Shown here: positions 43,186-52,970 of the stretch, piece by piece
How the letters are laid out: each line of letters starts with the position of its first letter
Position numbering within the stretch: the stretch's first letter is position 1
Assembly: GCF_028826155.1 (NCBI RefSeq)
Contig: NZ_JAQGPN010000001.1
Span: forward strand, 4,461,001-4,525,000
DNA length: 64,000 nt
Source: Mesorhizobium shangrilense
Lineage (GTDB): Bacteria > Pseudomonadota > Alphaproteobacteria > Rhizobiales > Rhizobiaceae
Direction of reading: 5' to 3'
Made by a program: the position numbers and the translations under genes
Notes under the pieces: generated by a model
Databases searched by the model: none
Told to the model about the DNA's origin: nothing
What the model saw: only the letters and a program-made list of their open reading frames with translations

Positions 43186-43446
43186 ATGACCGCCACCGCA
43201 AAATTGTTCAAGAACGGCCGCAGCCAGGCCGTCCGCCTGCCCGCTGAGTTCCGCTTCGAAGGCACCGAAGTCAACATACGCCGCGACCCCGTCTCAGGTG
43301 ACGTCATCCTGTCCCAAAAGGTGGAGCCAACCGGGTCATGGCACGCGTTTCTCGCAGCCGTTGATGCCTTGGAGCCTGGAGATATTCCTGACGACTTTTT
43401 CGAAAGGGACCAGGGTATCCACGAGCGTGACGATCCGCTCGCATGA
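43186..43446 (+). CDS. vapB: VapB-type antitoxin (AbrB/MazE fold)
   Basis: 86 residues from ATG 43186, which is five bases after AGGAGG; a GTG at 43180 would overlap that site. N-terminal SpoVT/AbrB swapped-hairpin sequence [19 protein letters not shown], then an acidic C-terminal segment ([12 protein letters not shown]) that should bind and block the toxin. Overlaps vapC by four bases. Confidence 0.93.
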   Translation: MTATAKLFKNGRSQAVRLPAEFRFEGTEVNIRRDPVSGDVILSQKVEPTGSWHAFLAAVDALEPGDIPDDFFERDQGIHERDDPLA

Positions 43447-43850
43447 GCGCGCGCTATATGCTGGACACCAACATTGTCCGCCAGGCCGTCAGCAAGCGAT
43501 CACAACCGGTGCTCGATCAGTTGGTCCAACGATCACCAGCAGAGCTCTGTGTCTCGGTCGTTACCTACGGCGAGTCCACCTTCGGTCTGAGGCGCAGGCC
43601 GGAGGCGACTAAGCTCGCCTCGGCAAACGAGACGTTCTTCGCTGAGATCGAGATCCTGCCCTTTACTCGCGAGGCCGCGACAACCTATGGGACGCTCCGC
43701 GCTGCAATGGAGGGACTTGGCAAGAGCCTCGGTCCTCTCGACATGCTGATCGCCGCCCACGCGCTTTCAATCGGCGCAACCCTCGTCAGCGCCGACCGCG
43801 CGTTCCGTTTCGTTCCAAATCTCCGCGTCGAGGACTGGACGAGCGCCTGA
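43443..43850 (+). CDS. vapC: VapC-type PIN-domain toxin ribonuclease
   Basis: 135 residues of the PIN fold. Acidic metal ligands are Asp8 (MLDTN), Glu44 (TYGEST), Asp100 ([11 protein letters not shown]) and Asp118 (VSADRAF); the last motif is SAD where many VapC proteins have TNN. It probably cleaves a tRNA or rRNA when freed from VapB. Ends two bases from the convergent mannitol dehydrogenase stop, so the pair is a compact insertion between the carnitine and xylose regions. Confidence 0.93.
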   Translation: MSARYMLDTNIVRQAVSKRSQPVLDQLVQRSPAELCVSVVTYGESTFGLRRRPEATKLASANETFFAEIEILPFTREAATTYGTLRAAMEGLGKSLGPLDMLIAAHALSIGATLVSADRAFRFVPNLRVEDWTSA

Positions 43851-43852
43851 AC

Positions 43853-45346
43853 CTAAGCCGCGCGCGCCCTTCCGACTTCCGCGGCGATCGCCTGGCGCAT
43901 GCTTTTGGCAAGCATGATCTCAAGGCGAGATTTCACAGCCCGGTTCCACTCGTCCGAGCGCGAAAGCTCTTCCGGCATCAGGCCCGGCAGTGCGAACATT
44001 CGGTCCACGATCGAGCCCGCGTCGCATCCCGCACCGTCGACCAGTGCGGCGATTTCGGCCTCGCGCGGATCGCGCAGTTCGTATCTCTTGCCCGTCTCGT
44101 CCATGCCCACACAATACCGCAGCCAACCGGCAACCGCGAAGGCATAGGCGTCCAGCGGCAGGCCCTTGCGTAGCGTGATCATTGCCGGTTCAAGCAGGCG
44201 CTGGGGCAATTTTTGCGTGCCGTCCATGGCGATCTGATAGGTCTGGTGCGCAATCTCCCGGTTTGCGAAGCGCGCCCGCAGGTCCTTGGCGTAGGCGTCC
44301 AGGTCGATACCCGGAACGGGATCGAGCGTCATGGCGGCCGCCTGCATCTGCCGCTCGATCAGCACAGCGAGGTCTGTATCCGCCATCACCTCGCGGACGA
44401 AGGCATGGCCGGCGATGAAACCGGCATAGGCGAGCATCGAATGCGCGCCGTTCAGCATGCGCAGCTTCATCTTCTCGTATGGAGCAACATCCGTCACGAA
44501 GAGCGCGCCGCCCGCTTCCCATTCCGGACGGCCGGAGGCGAAGCGATCCTCGATGATCCATTGGGAGAACGGCTCGGTCTCAACCGCCGCAGGATCGTCA
44601 AAACCCGTCAGCGCCTGTGTGTCATCCAGCGTCTTCTGCGTGCTGGCCGGCGTGATGCGGTCCACCATGGTCGAGGGGAAGGGAATCTCGGCCTCGATGA
44701 AACTTGCGAGTTCCCCATCGAGCTCGCGGGCGAACTCGACCACCAGCCGGCGCAGGATTGCGCCGTTATGGGGGAGGTTGTCGCAGCACAGGACGGTCAG
44801 CACCGCCAGTCCGCGCTCCCGGCGAAGCCGAATGCCCTCGACGATGAAGCCGACGGCGCCTTGTGGATTGCGCGGCGCCAACAGGTCCGCGGCAACCGCC
44901 GGATGGCTGCGGTCGAGCCCGCCGGTGGCGGGATCCAGCCCATAACCCTTCTCGGTGATTGTGAGGCTGACAATCCTCGTGTCCGGCGCCGCTATCCGTG
45001 CGAGCACCGCAGCAGGATCGCGCGGCGCGACCAGGACCTCGGAAATGCTGCCGATGATGCGCGCCGACGTTCCTTCGGTGCTCCGCGTCAGCAGTGTGTA
45101 GAGCCCGTCCTGCGGGTTGAGTTCGTCCGCGATCCTGGCCGAGCGCAGCGAGACGCCAGCGATCATCCAGTCACCGCCTGATGCGCCCAGGGCCGTTTCC
45201 GTGTACGCGGCCTGATGCGCCTTGTGGAAGGCGCCGACGCCAAGATGCACGATCCCGGCTGGGCGCCCTCGGTCGTAACGCGGAACCTGTGCGCCGGCGG
45301 CTGCGATCGCCGCCAGGGCCGAGGGATCGAGGCGCTTGTCAGACAT
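43853..45346 (-). CDS. Mannitol dehydrogenase family protein (mannitol 2-dehydrogenase/fructuronate reductase type)
   Basis: 497 residues, usual for the polyol-specific long-chain dehydrogenase family. N-terminal Rossmann domain ([20 protein letters not shown]) and the C-terminal domain with [18 protein letters not shown], where the catalytic lysine and histidine lie. It oxidises mannitol, arabinitol or xylitol-type polyols to ketoses, or reduces fructuronate. Its start overlaps the xylA end by eight bases, so a pentitol is a reasonable substrate. Confidence 0.92.
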   Translation of the reverse strand: MSDKRLDPSALAAIAAAGAQVPRYDRGRPAGIVHLGVGAFHKAHQAAYTETALGASGGDWMIAGVSLRSARIADELNPQDGLYTLLTRSTEGTSARIIGSISEVLVAPRDPAAVLARIAAPDTRIVSLTITEKGYGLDPATGGLDRSHPAVAADLLAPRNPQGAVGFIVEGIRLRRERGLAVLTVLCCDNLPHNGAILRRLVVEFARELDGELASFIEAEIPFPSTMVDRITPASTQKTLDDTQALTGFDDPAAVETEPFSQWIIEDRFASGRPEWEAGGALFVTDVAPYEKMKLRMLNGAHSMLAYAGFIAGHAFVREVMADTDLAVLIERQMQAAAMTLDPVPGIDLDAYAKDLRARFANREIAHQTYQIAMDGTQKLPQRLLEPAMITLRKGLPLDAYAFAVAGWLRYCVGMDETGKRYELRDPREAEIAALVDGAGCDAGSIVDRMFALPGLMPEELSRSDEWNRAVKSRLEIMLAKSMRQAIAAEVGRARAA

Positions 45347-46649
45347 AGCGGTTGACGACGTTCTCCAGGTACTCTTGGCGACCGGATTTCGGCTGCGGCT
45401 CGATCTTCTCCTTCACCACGCGCTCGGCGATCTCCTCCAGCGTGCGCTTTCCGGACAGCATCGCCTTGCCCTCCCCCGACTTCCAACCCGCATAGCGCTC
45501 CTCCAGCGGGCCCGACAGCGCCTTGTCCTCGATCATGCGCGCCGCGGCCTTCAGGCCCCGGGCGCAGCAGTCCATGGCGCCGATATGCCCGATCAGCAGG
45601 TCCTGCGGATCGAGAGACTGCCTGCGCAGCTTCGCATCGAAATTGGTGCCGCCGGTCTTGAAGCCGCCCGCCAGCAGGACGAAGTAGTAGGCCAGCGCCA
45701 TCTCCGGCACGTTGTTGGGGAACTGATCGGTATCCCAACCAGACTGGTAGTCGTTGCGGTTCATGTCGATCGAGCCGAAGATGCCGAGCGAACCGGCGAG
45801 CGCCAGTTCGTGCTCGAACGAGTGGCCGGCCAGGATCGCATGGCCCTGCTCGATGTTGACCTTGACCTCGTTCTCGAGGCCAAAATCCTTGAGGAAGCCG
45901 TAGACCGTGGCGACGTCATAGTCGTACTGGTGCTTGGTCGGTTCCTGCGGCTTGGGCTCGATCAGGATGGTGCCCGTGAAGCCGATCTTCTTCTTGTAGT
46001 CGACGACCAGCGACAGGAAGCGGCCGGCCTGCTCACGCTCGCGCTTGAGGTCGGTGTTGAGCAGGGTCTCGTAGCCCTCGCGGCCGCCCCACAGCACGTA
46101 GTTCTCGCCGTTCAGCCGCTTGGTAACATCCATGCAGGCCTTCACGGTCGCCGCGGCGTAGGCGAACACGTCCGGATCCGGGTTGGTCGCCGCACCCGCC
46201 ATCCAGCGGCGATTCGAGAACATGTTCGCCGTGCCCCAGAGCAGTTTTACCCCCGTCTCCTTCTGCTTGGCGGCAAACATCTCGGCGATTTCATCGAGCC
46301 GCGCCCTGCTTTCGGAAAAATCCTTGCCCTCAGGTCGCACGTCGGCGTCGTGGAAGCAGTAGTAGGGCGCCCCGAGCAGCGTGAACATTTCGAAGGCGAC
46401 GTCTGCCTTCAGCCTGGCAAGTTCCATCGTGTCCCCGAACCAGGGCCTATCGAACGTGCGGCCGCCGAACGGATCGCCCCCCTCCCAGGCGAAGGAATGC
46501 CAGTAGGCGATGGCAAAGCGCAGATGGTCCTCCAGGCGCTTGCCCATTACCACTTCGTCGGGATTGTAGAAGCGGTAGGCCAGCGGATTGGTGGAATCCG
46601 GCCCCTCGTACCTGACCGGCTTGATGTCGCCAAAAAATCCCGTGGTCAT
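45339..46649 (-). CDS. xylA: Xylose isomerase
   Basis: 436 residues from ATG 46649 ([11 protein letters not shown]); a longer open frame runs into xylB. Class II xylose isomerase with the catalytic His100 and Asp103 in [27 protein letters not shown] near 187-201, [15 protein letters not shown] and the metal-binding [14 protein letters not shown]. Converts D-xylose to D-xylulose in the cytoplasm. Overlaps xylB by four bases. Confidence 0.97.
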   Translation of the reverse strand: MTTGFFGDIKPVRYEGPDSTNPLAYRFYNPDEVVMGKRLEDHLRFAIAYWHSFAWEGGDPFGGRTFDRPWFGDTMELARLKADVAFEMFTLLGAPYYCFHDADVRPEGKDFSESRARLDEIAEMFAAKQKETGVKLLWGTANMFSNRRWMAGAATNPDPDVFAYAAATVKACMDVTKRLNGENYVLWGGREGYETLLNTDLKREREQAGRFLSLVVDYKKKIGFTGTILIEPKPQEPTKHQYDYDVATVYGFLKDFGLENEVKVNIEQGHAILAGHSFEHELALAGSLGIFGSIDMNRNDYQSGWDTDQFPNNVPEMALAYYFVLLAGGFKTGGTNFDAKLRRQSLDPQDLLIGHIGAMDCCARGLKAAARMIEDKALSGPLEERYAGWKSGEGKAMLSGKRTLEEIAERVVKEKIEPQPKSGRQEYLENVVNRYV

Positions 46650-48100
46650 GTCGTGACGTCCTTGATGGCTGGATAGAGAGAACGATAGCGCTGGTATGCG
46701 GCTCCATAGGCGTCGGAAAGGCCGGCGTCTGGTTCGACCGTGCCGGCGGTCTGCGGCGCGGTGCAGACAGCGAATGGATCGGCGGCTTCGGCCGCGATCA
46801 GGCCGAGGCGCGCTGCGCCGAAGGCCGCGCCAAAGTCGCCATCGGCGGGGATATCGACCGGCACGCCAAGCGCAGTCGCAACCGATTTCAGCCAATACCG
46901 CGAACGCGACCCGCCGCCGATCGCCGTGACGCGTTCGAGTTGGGTGCCGGCCGCCCGGAGTGCCTCCAGGCAATCGCGGAACGCGAAAGCGACCCCTTCA
47001 AGCACGGCCTGGGTGAGCGCGGCAGCACCCGATTCATGGCCAAGGCCGACGAACGCGCCACGGATGGCAGCGTCGTTGTGTGGTGTGCGCTCGCCCGACA
47101 GGTAGGGAAGGAAGGAGACGCTGCCGGGAGCCTTCAGCGTATCCCCCAGCTCCTCGGTGAGGTTGCCGGCGCTCTTGCCGGTGATGCCGCAGAGCCAGTT
47201 GAGGGAATCTGTCGCCGACAGGATGACGCCCATCTGGTGCCAGGCATTCGGCAGCGCGTGGCAGAATGTGTGCACCGCGCTGCCCGGATTGGGCAGGTAG
47301 GAGCCGTTGGCCGCAAAGAGCACGCCCGACGTGCCGAGGGAGACGAACGCCTGCCCCTGGGCGACCGTGCCCATGCCGCAGGCCGACGCGGCATTGTCGC
47401 CGGCCCCGCCCGCAACAACGACCGATCCCGACATCCCCCATTTCGAAGCGAGCTCGGCCCGCAGGATGCCGGCAGGCTCGGTGCCTTCCACCAGACCCGG
47501 CATCTGGTCCTCTCGCATTCCGGTCCCATCGAGCAGTTCAGGAGACCATCGGCGACCGGCGACGTCGAGCCACGACGTGCCTGCCGAATCCGACATCTCG
47601 GACAAATACTCGCCCGTCAGCCAGAGCCGCAGGTAGTCCTTCGGGAGCAGCACCTTTGCGACCCTGTCGAACACGTCGGGCTCATTGTTCCTCACCCACA
47701 CCAGCTTCGGCGCGGTGAAACCGGGGAACACGATGTTGCCGGTGATCCTCCGGAACCGCGGATCGGCGTCCAGCTTCGCCGCCTCCCCGTGACTGCGCAC
47801 GTCGTTCCAAAGGATGCACGGACGCAGTACGGCATCGGTGTTGTCGAGCAGTGTCGCCCCATGCATCTGGCCAGAGAGGCCAATGCCCCTGACTGCCGCC
47901 AACTCCTTCGAATTCGAAGCCTTCAGCGCAGACACCGCGTCCTCGGTAGCGCGCAGCCAGTGCGCAGGGGCCTGCTCGGACCATCCCGGATGCGGCCGCG
48001 AAACCTCCAGGTCGCCGTGCCCGGTGGCAACGACGCGCTGGTCCCCGTCGATCAACAGCGCCTTGACGCCCGACGTTCCCAGATCGAAGCCGAGATACAT
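46646..48100 (-). CDS. xylB: Xylulokinase
   Basis: 484 residues from ATG 48100, preceded by GGGAGGAA on the coding strand; the open extension to 48184 has no support. FGGY kinase fold: phosphate-1 motif [14 protein letters not shown] at the start, [11 protein letters not shown] near 79-89 with the catalytic region, [12 protein letters not shown], and [14 protein letters not shown] near the end. Phosphorylates D-xylulose to enter the pentose phosphate pathway. First gene of the operon xylB-xylA-polyol dehydrogenase. Confidence 0.96.
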   Translation of the reverse strand: MYLGFDLGTSGVKALLIDGDQRVVATGHGDLEVSRPHPGWSEQAPAHWLRATEDAVSALKASNSKELAAVRGIGLSGQMHGATLLDNTDAVLRPCILWNDVRSHGEAAKLDADPRFRRITGNIVFPGFTAPKLVWVRNNEPDVFDRVAKVLLPKDYLRLWLTGEYLSEMSDSAGTSWLDVAGRRWSPELLDGTGMREDQMPGLVEGTEPAGILRAELASKWGMSGSVVVAGGAGDNAASACGMGTVAQGQAFVSLGTSGVLFAANGSYLPNPGSAVHTFCHALPNAWHQMGVILSATDSLNWLCGITGKSAGNLTEELGDTLKAPGSVSFLPYLSGERTPHNDAAIRGAFVGLGHESGAAALTQAVLEGVAFAFRDCLEALRAAGTQLERVTAIGGGSRSRYWLKSVATALGVPVDIPADGDFGAAFGAARLGLIAAEAADPFAVCTAPQTAGTVEPDAGLSDAYGAAYQRYRSLYPAIKDVTT

Positions 48101-48298
48101 CGTATTCCTCCCAGAGCCGTCATCGCAGGCGGACACTGTTCTCCAACGGCCGCCGATACGAGGTGCGGCAGCTCTCCTCCGCATGCTCCCAGCAGCAATT
48201 CAGCACATGAAAATGCGGAAAGCGAGAGGCGTGAGCCATTTTATTCGGGCTTCGCAAAAATTGGTCCGGATATGGCCCGTAGGCCGGGAGGCTACCGT

Positions 48299-49645
48299 TC
48301 AGGGGACTTGGGTCGCGGCCAACGCATCGGCGCGCCTGACAAACAGCGCCGACAGCGGGCTGTCGGGACGCGACGCGAACCGCTCCGCCACGAGGGCAGA
48401 CGCAAGCGCCTTCTGGCCGGAGCGCAGCGCCGCCTCGATCAGGGTCAGGTCGATGACGTCGCGCTGCGCATGGCTGCCGCCGAAGCGATGGGCGATCGCG
48501 CGGAGCGGCCGCAGCAGCCGGACCGCCGCCGCGTAGTCGCCATCGCCGAAGGCGCGGATCGCAAGACAGACCGGATGGCCGACGTCGCGCGTGAAGGCGG
48601 CATTGTCGTCGCCGGCGGCCATGGCCTCCCTCTGGACCTCCAGAAGTTCGTCGGCCGCTCCCGATCGCCCTGCGCCGACGAAGGCCATCATGGCGTGGGC
48701 GTCGTTGAAGGCGTAGTTGCCGGCCCTTCCCTTCGGCGTCCAGTTGGCCGCCAGCGCGGCCCAGCGATCACCGACATCCACACCACCGAGATGCAGCCGC
48801 CACAAAATGGCCGACGCGTCGACCATGTTCAGCGCCAGTGTCGAGCGCGCGCCGTAGATCGGACCGTCGTAAAGCGCCAGCACCTCCTCGGCCTCGCCCA
48901 GATCGTAGTGGAAGAGCGCGAGGTGCCACCAATTGTGGACCTGGAGGAAATTCTCCTTCGTCCATTGCGCCTCGTTGCCGCGCATCCAGGCGATACCGTC
49001 GCGCTGGCGGCTCTGCATCTCCATCACATGGGCCACCGCGTGCTGGGCCCACCCATCGCGCGGCTGCAGGTCGATGGCGCGCCGGCCCAGCGCCTCCGCG
49101 CGCGCATAGTCGGCCGTTTCCTCGTAGCCGAAGGCCTGCATTGCGAGGATGGAATGATACCCCCGCATCGCCGCCGACCACGCCGGCATCGCGCGTGCGA
49201 TGCGGTCGCGGAGCATACGGGCATTCCCGGTGAAGAAATCAATCTGGTGGCCGGCGAGCAGCGCCAGCGCGTCGCGCGGCACGTCTATCGTCAGATCCTC
49301 GAGGATCGCGCCGGCCTGATGCCAGCCGCCCCGCGAAAGATGGCCAAGAGCTGCGGCGTGCGTCATCTCCCGTTCGGTTCCGCCGAGGCTTGCGGCGGCG
49401 GCCGCGCAGTCGGCCGCGACGGCGCTCGCTTCGCGCTCGGTGGCAAGGCCGAAGAGAAATCCCTTGAAGACATGCGCCATGACGAAACCCGGCGCGGCGG
49501 CGATCGCCCTGTCGATCGTGGCGACAGGATCGCCAATGAAGCACTGCAGCTCGTGCAGGGCCTGCTCATAATGCTGCAGCGCTTCGCCTGTCGCGCCGGT
49601 CACGGGGAGATCGAGATTGTCGCGCAAGATCATCGCAGCATCCAC
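48299..49645 (-). CDS. Tetratricopeptide repeat protein (TTC38-like)
   Basis: 448 residues. No signal peptide. Repeated helix pairs across the chain; diagnostic pieces are IDRAIAAAPGFVMAHVFKGF (about 43-62), the DGWAQHAVAHVMEMQSRQRD segment and NWWHLALFHYDLGE, which match the TTC38 family found from bacteria to humans. Function unknown; expected to be a cytoplasmic scaffold or hydrolase-like helical protein. Start ATG 49645 taken as given; an in-frame ATG four codons later is possible. Confidence 0.85.
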   Translation of the reverse strand: MDAAMILRDNLDLPVTGATGEALQHYEQALHELQCFIGDPVATIDRAIAAAPGFVMAHVFKGFLFGLATEREASAVAADCAAAAASLGGTEREMTHAAALGHLSRGGWHQAGAILEDLTIDVPRDALALLAGHQIDFFTGNARMLRDRIARAMPAWSAAMRGYHSILAMQAFGYEETADYARAEALGRRAIDLQPRDGWAQHAVAHVMEMQSRQRDGIAWMRGNEAQWTKENFLQVHNWWHLALFHYDLGEAEEVLALYDGPIYGARSTLALNMVDASAILWRLHLGGVDVGDRWAALAANWTPKGRAGNYAFNDAHAMMAFVGAGRSGAADELLEVQREAMAAGDDNAAFTRDVGHPVCLAIRAFGDGDYAAAVRLLRPLRAIAHRFGGSHAQRDVIDLTLIEAALRSGQKALASALVAERFASRPDSPLSALFVRRADALAATQVP

Positions 49646-49760
49646 TTTCGGACAGGATGGCGTTTCGGACGAAACGCTGCAAGGGGCGGCTCAAGGACAG
49701 CGCGCGGCGATTCCCGACGCATCTTTGCCTTCTGCAGAAGCTGCGATATTCAAGGTGACC

Positions 49761-50117
49761 ATGAACCTGCATGACCCGAACCAGGACGACCTCGTCGAGA
49801 CCATTTTCCGCAACGGTACGCTGACCGTCGTCGGGATCGTGCTCGCCTTCTCGCTCGGCTTCGTCACCCATTGGGCGGCCAACCCGATACCATGGGAGCC
49901 GCTGGACGCATTCGCGCTCTTCCCGATCTTCATCGGCATCATTCTGCAGATCAAGGCGCTGTCGGATCTCCTCGATCACAAATGCCTGCAGCGGCGGCCT
50001 TTCCTGCGCGCCAACCGTATCTTCATGACGGGGCTGATCCTGACCGCGGGCGGCGTCATGATCGCCATCCTCCTGGATTTCCTCGAGATCACCAAGATCG
50101 CAGGAACCATCGGCTAG
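49761..50117 (+). CDS. Small integral membrane protein
   Basis: 118 residues from ATG 49761, with AAGGTG five bases upstream; an open extension to 49617 overlaps the divergent TPR gene. Three membrane segments: LTVVGIVLAFSLGFVTHWA, FALFPIFIGIILQIKALSD and FMTGLILTAGGVMIAILLDF, separated by a basic loop (HKCLQRRPFLRANR). No recognised family function. Convergent with the LysE gene. Confidence 0.8.
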   Translation: MNLHDPNQDDLVETIFRNGTLTVVGIVLAFSLGFVTHWAANPIPWEPLDAFALFPIFIGIILQIKALSDLLDHKCLQRRPFLRANRIFMTGLILTAGGVMIAILLDFLEITKIAGTIG

Positions 50118-50139
50118 GCGCGACCGCCCGGCAGGAAGA

Positions 50140-50763
50140 TCAGTGCGAGGAGCGCATCGCGACCGTGGCGACGCCCGCTCCGACCAGCAGCGTGCCTCCG
50201 GTGCGGTTGAACAGAGTGATGGCGCGCGGGTTCCGCACCAGGCTGCGGGCCCGCGAGGCGACCAGCGCATAGCCGAAGGCATTGGCGAAAGCGAGCGTCA
50301 GGAATGTCGCCTCAAAGATCGCCATCTGCGTCCAGAAATCGGCCTCGCGGTTGAGGAACTGCGGCAGGAAGGCGACGAAGAATGTGATGCTCTTGGGGTT
50401 GAGCGCCGTCACCAGCCATGCATGCACAAGCATCTTCGAGGCTGACACCGCATCTGTGCGCGGATTGGCGTCCAGCGTCCCGCCGGCGCGGAAGAGCTTG
50501 ACGCCGAGATAGATGAGATACGCCGCGCCGATCCATTTCAGCACGGTGAAGACGGTAGCCGACGCCATCAGCAGTGCACCGATGCCGAGCATCGACAGCG
50601 TCATCGCGGTGAAGTCCCCGAGTGCGACGCCGACCGCCATCGGCAGCGCGGTCCGCCAGCCCTGACCAAGGGCGTAGGAGACGACGAGCAGAATCGTCGG
50701 ACCTGGAATGACCAGTAGCACCGCGGATGCGGCCGCGAAGGCGGCCCAGACTTCTAAGGACAT
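50140..50763 (-). CDS. LysE/RhtB family amino-acid exporter
   Basis: 207 residues from ATG 50763 (MSLEVWAAFAAAS); the open frame upstream is not supported. Six membrane segments with the family motif LVIPGPTILLVVSYALGQG near 17-35 and ALNPKSITFFVAFLPQF near 122-138. Exports amino acids such as homoserine, threonine or lysine. Substrate not readable. Confidence 0.93.
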   Translation of the reverse strand: MSLEVWAAFAAASAVLLVIPGPTILLVVSYALGQGWRTALPMAVGVALGDFTAMTLSMLGIGALLMASATVFTVLKWIGAAYLIYLGVKLFRAGGTLDANPRTDAVSASKMLVHAWLVTALNPKSITFFVAFLPQFLNREADFWTQMAIFEATFLTLAFANAFGYALVASRARSLVRNPRAITLFNRTGGTLLVGAGVATVAMRSSH

Positions 50764-50883
50764 GAAACGCTCCCCACCGTTGAACGACAGGATGAATGCT
50801 CCGGACCGGGCGGATGTAAAGCGGTATTTTGCCGGTGCGGATGTCGTTGTGCTTCCCAACCGACGCGCAGAGTCAGGCTGAAG

Positions 50884-51606
50884 TCACTTCCTCAAATACG
50901 CCCTCGCGATTTCCCGCATGCGTTCGCCGCCAAAAGGCTCGCCATGTCCGCCCAGCACCAGGCGCACCGGCAGTTCGAGCAACCGTCGCATCGTCTCGCG
51001 ATAGACGCGCCGGTCGGAATTCGGCAGCTCGTCGATCAGCGTCTCGTCGTAGATCGCGTCCCCCGAAAAGAAGAGGCCGTCATGGTCGTCGAAGAGCCCG
51101 ATGGAATCGGGCGAGTGGCCGTGCAGTTCGATGACCCGGAACGTGCGGTCGCCCAGGTCGATCGTCTCGCCCTCGCTCAGCAGGCGCGTCAGCGGCGCCG
51201 GTTCGATGTAATACGAAGCGATCTCCCAGCCTTCGGCCGGGAGCGCCCCCAGCGGATCGACCATCTCGCGGAACATGTTCGCGTAGGTCAGCCGCTCGGG
51301 CATCGTCGCAAAGGCCGCGCCGGACGCGCGCGGTCCGGCCCGATTGGCAAACTCGTGGAGGGAGCCGACATGATCGACATGGATGTGGGTCGCGACCGCC
51401 AGCAGCGGACTGCCCGTCTCCGGCAGGACCGCTGCAAGGCTCGACAGCCCCATGCCCGTGTCCACGAGGAGGTCGCGATCCCGCCCAGGTATGAAGTAGA
51501 TGTTGGCGCGCATGAATTCACGCACGTGAGGTTCGGTGAACCTAACGATTCCGCCGGTGAGATCGGTCCTGGAGAACCAGTTCGATTGCGGAGTGGCGCT
51601 GGTCAC
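50884..51606 (-). CDS. MBL-fold metallo-hydrolase
   Basis: 240 residues. The zinc motif is THIHVDHVGS (His74, His76, Asp78, His79), later ligands are in LHGHSPDSIGLF and the FFSGDAIYDE segment. The C-terminus VLGGHGEPFGGERM is typical. Cytoplasmic hydrolase; lactonase, glyoxalase II-like and others are possible, no specific substrate can be named. Stands alone between LysE and a small gene. Confidence 0.9.
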   Translation of the reverse strand: MTSATPQSNWFSRTDLTGGIVRFTEPHVREFMRANIYFIPGRDRDLLVDTGMGLSSLAAVLPETGSPLLAVATHIHVDHVGSLHEFANRAGPRASGAAFATMPERLTYANMFREMVDPLGALPAEGWEIASYYIEPAPLTRLLSEGETIDLGDRTFRVIELHGHSPDSIGLFDDHDGLFFSGDAIYDETLIDELPNSDRRVYRETMRRLLELPVRLVLGGHGEPFGGERMREIARAYLRK

Positions 51607-51687
51607 GTCTTGGCCTCTCGCGGAAGTCGTTGAAGATCGGAGCGCGGCTTCCGGCCCGCGACAGGCGCCATTGGGGTTCGAGGCGAT

Positions 51688-51843
51688 TCATCCGAATCCC
51701 GCCATGGTCCTGAACAAGACGGCGAAATCGAGGTGGTCGTCAAGCAACGCGGAGAGATCGAGATCAGCCCCGAGCACGGCTGCGGTCGCAACGATCGCCG
51801 CACCAAACAGCAACAGGTCGAATTTCAGCTGGTCTTTCATCAT
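51688..51843 (-). CDS. Possible small membrane protein
   Basis: 51 residues from ATG 51843 or 50 from the next ATG, which has GAGGGG at a good distance. One hydrophobic segment (KFDLLLFGAAIVATAAVLGA) followed by an acidic stretch (DLDLSALLDDHLDF). No family known to me. The frame is open further upstream but that part looks non-coding. Plausible but unproven as a gene. Confidence 0.45.
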   Translation of the reverse strand: MMKDQLKFDLLLFGAAIVATAAVLGADLDLSALLDDHLDFAVLFRTMAGFG

Positions 51844-52067
51844 GGCCCCTCGGAGGCAACCGGGGTATCGCCGAGTGGAGCCGAGATTGTGACCGAAGGG
51901 CGGAGACTTCATGTCTGCGTCCGCACAACGTGCCTCCGCAGGCCGTAGATCCACCTTTCCGCCTTCTAAGCAATTGAACCTATTGAGTTTACCCTTTTTC
52001 AACCACGTTCGCGGACACTTGTGAGCAATTCCCGGCACCTGAGCCCGGGCTGGATTGGTGTGTTCCC

Positions 52068-52820
52068 GTGTCGAAATCCGCAGCGCCATTTGCCGAAGAT
52101 CCCACTACCTCCCGTGACCCTGTCCTGACGCGCCGCGCAGCGCTGTTCGGGCTCGGCGCAGCCGCGCTGACCGCCGGCTGCAGCAGCACGGGCCTCGATA
52201 TGCCTTCGCTCAACCTTGACCAGATGCCCACCGGATCGATCCGGCCGCAGATCAGCATCGACGCCGGCGTGACGCGTCCGGAACTGATGTATGCGTCCGC
52301 CGTCGACGGCAATTTCGAGTTGCCCGAGATTCCGTTCAAGAAAATCGACCCGAAATGGCGCAGGCAGGTGGTGGTCGACCCGACCGGTGAAGCGCCCGGC
52401 ACCATCGTCGTGCGCGTCAACGAGCGCCATCTCTATTGGGTGCAGGAGGGCGGCGACGCAATCCGCTACGGCGTCGGCGTCGGCAAGGCCGGCTTCGAGT
52501 GGAGCGGGCGCGCCGTCATCCAGTACACCAAGCAGTGGCCCACCTGGACGCCTCCACGGGAAATGATCGCCCGCAAGCCTGAAGTCGCCAAGTGGGCGGG
52601 CGGACAGCCCGGGGGCCTCGACAATCCGCTCGGCGCGCGCGCGCTCTACATCTTCAAGGATGGGCAGGACACGCTCTATCGCATTCACGGCTCGCCTGAG
52701 TGGTGGACCATCGGCACGCAGGCTTCGTCAGGCTGCGTCCGCCTGATGAACCAGGACATCGTCGATCTCTACAACCGCGTCCGGGCCGCACCCAACAAGG
52801 TGCCGATCGTCGTGAGCTGA
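52068..52820 (+). CDS. L,D-transpeptidase (YkuD domain), exported
   Basis: 250 residues from a GTG at 52068. The N-terminus has twin Arg (LTRRAALFGLG, 20-30) and a lipobox-like LTAGC with Cys38, so it may be a Tat-exported lipoprotein. The YkuD domain spans about 110-250 with HGS at 207-209 and the catalytic Cys223 in SSGCVRLMNQD. It forms 3-3 peptidoglycan crosslinks or anchors proteins to peptidoglycan in the periplasm. No strong ribosome site is seen before the GTG. A terminator-like hairpin follows the gene. Confidence 0.92.
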   Translation: MSKSAAPFAEDPTTSRDPVLTRRAALFGLGAAALTAGCSSTGLDMPSLNLDQMPTGSIRPQISIDAGVTRPELMYASAVDGNFELPEIPFKKIDPKWRRQVVVDPTGEAPGTIVVRVNERHLYWVQEGGDAIRYGVGVGKAGFEWSGRAVIQYTKQWPTWTPPREMIARKPEVAKWAGGQPGGLDNPLGARALYIFKDGQDTLYRIHGSPEWWTIGTQASSGCVRLMNQDIVDLYNRVRAAPNKVPIVVS

Positions 52821-52841
52821 CGCTTCGAACGATGCGGGGAG

Positions 52842-52870
52842 CAGGCTCGGCCCGCGTTCCGAGCCTGTTT
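52842..52870 (+). terminator. Rho-independent terminator after the L,D-transpeptidase gene
   Basis: A perfect nine-base stem (CAGGCTCGG and CCGAGCCTG) with an eight-base loop and a short TTT run, 21 bases after the stop codon. The T-run is short, so termination may be partial. Confidence 0.6.
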
Positions 52871-52970
52871 CGGAAGGCGGACCGGCTTTGCCGCACATCC
52901 CCACTTTTCCTTCCGGGCATTTCCGCTAAAACGATTAGCATTGCGAAGCGCCGGCTCTGGGAGAGACACC

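Noticed and set aside
46940..49774. A 944-codon open frame on the plus strand
   Set aside because: It runs antisense to xylB and the TPR gene. Its translation is Arg/Gly/His-rich without domains, the usual shadow of high-GC genes.
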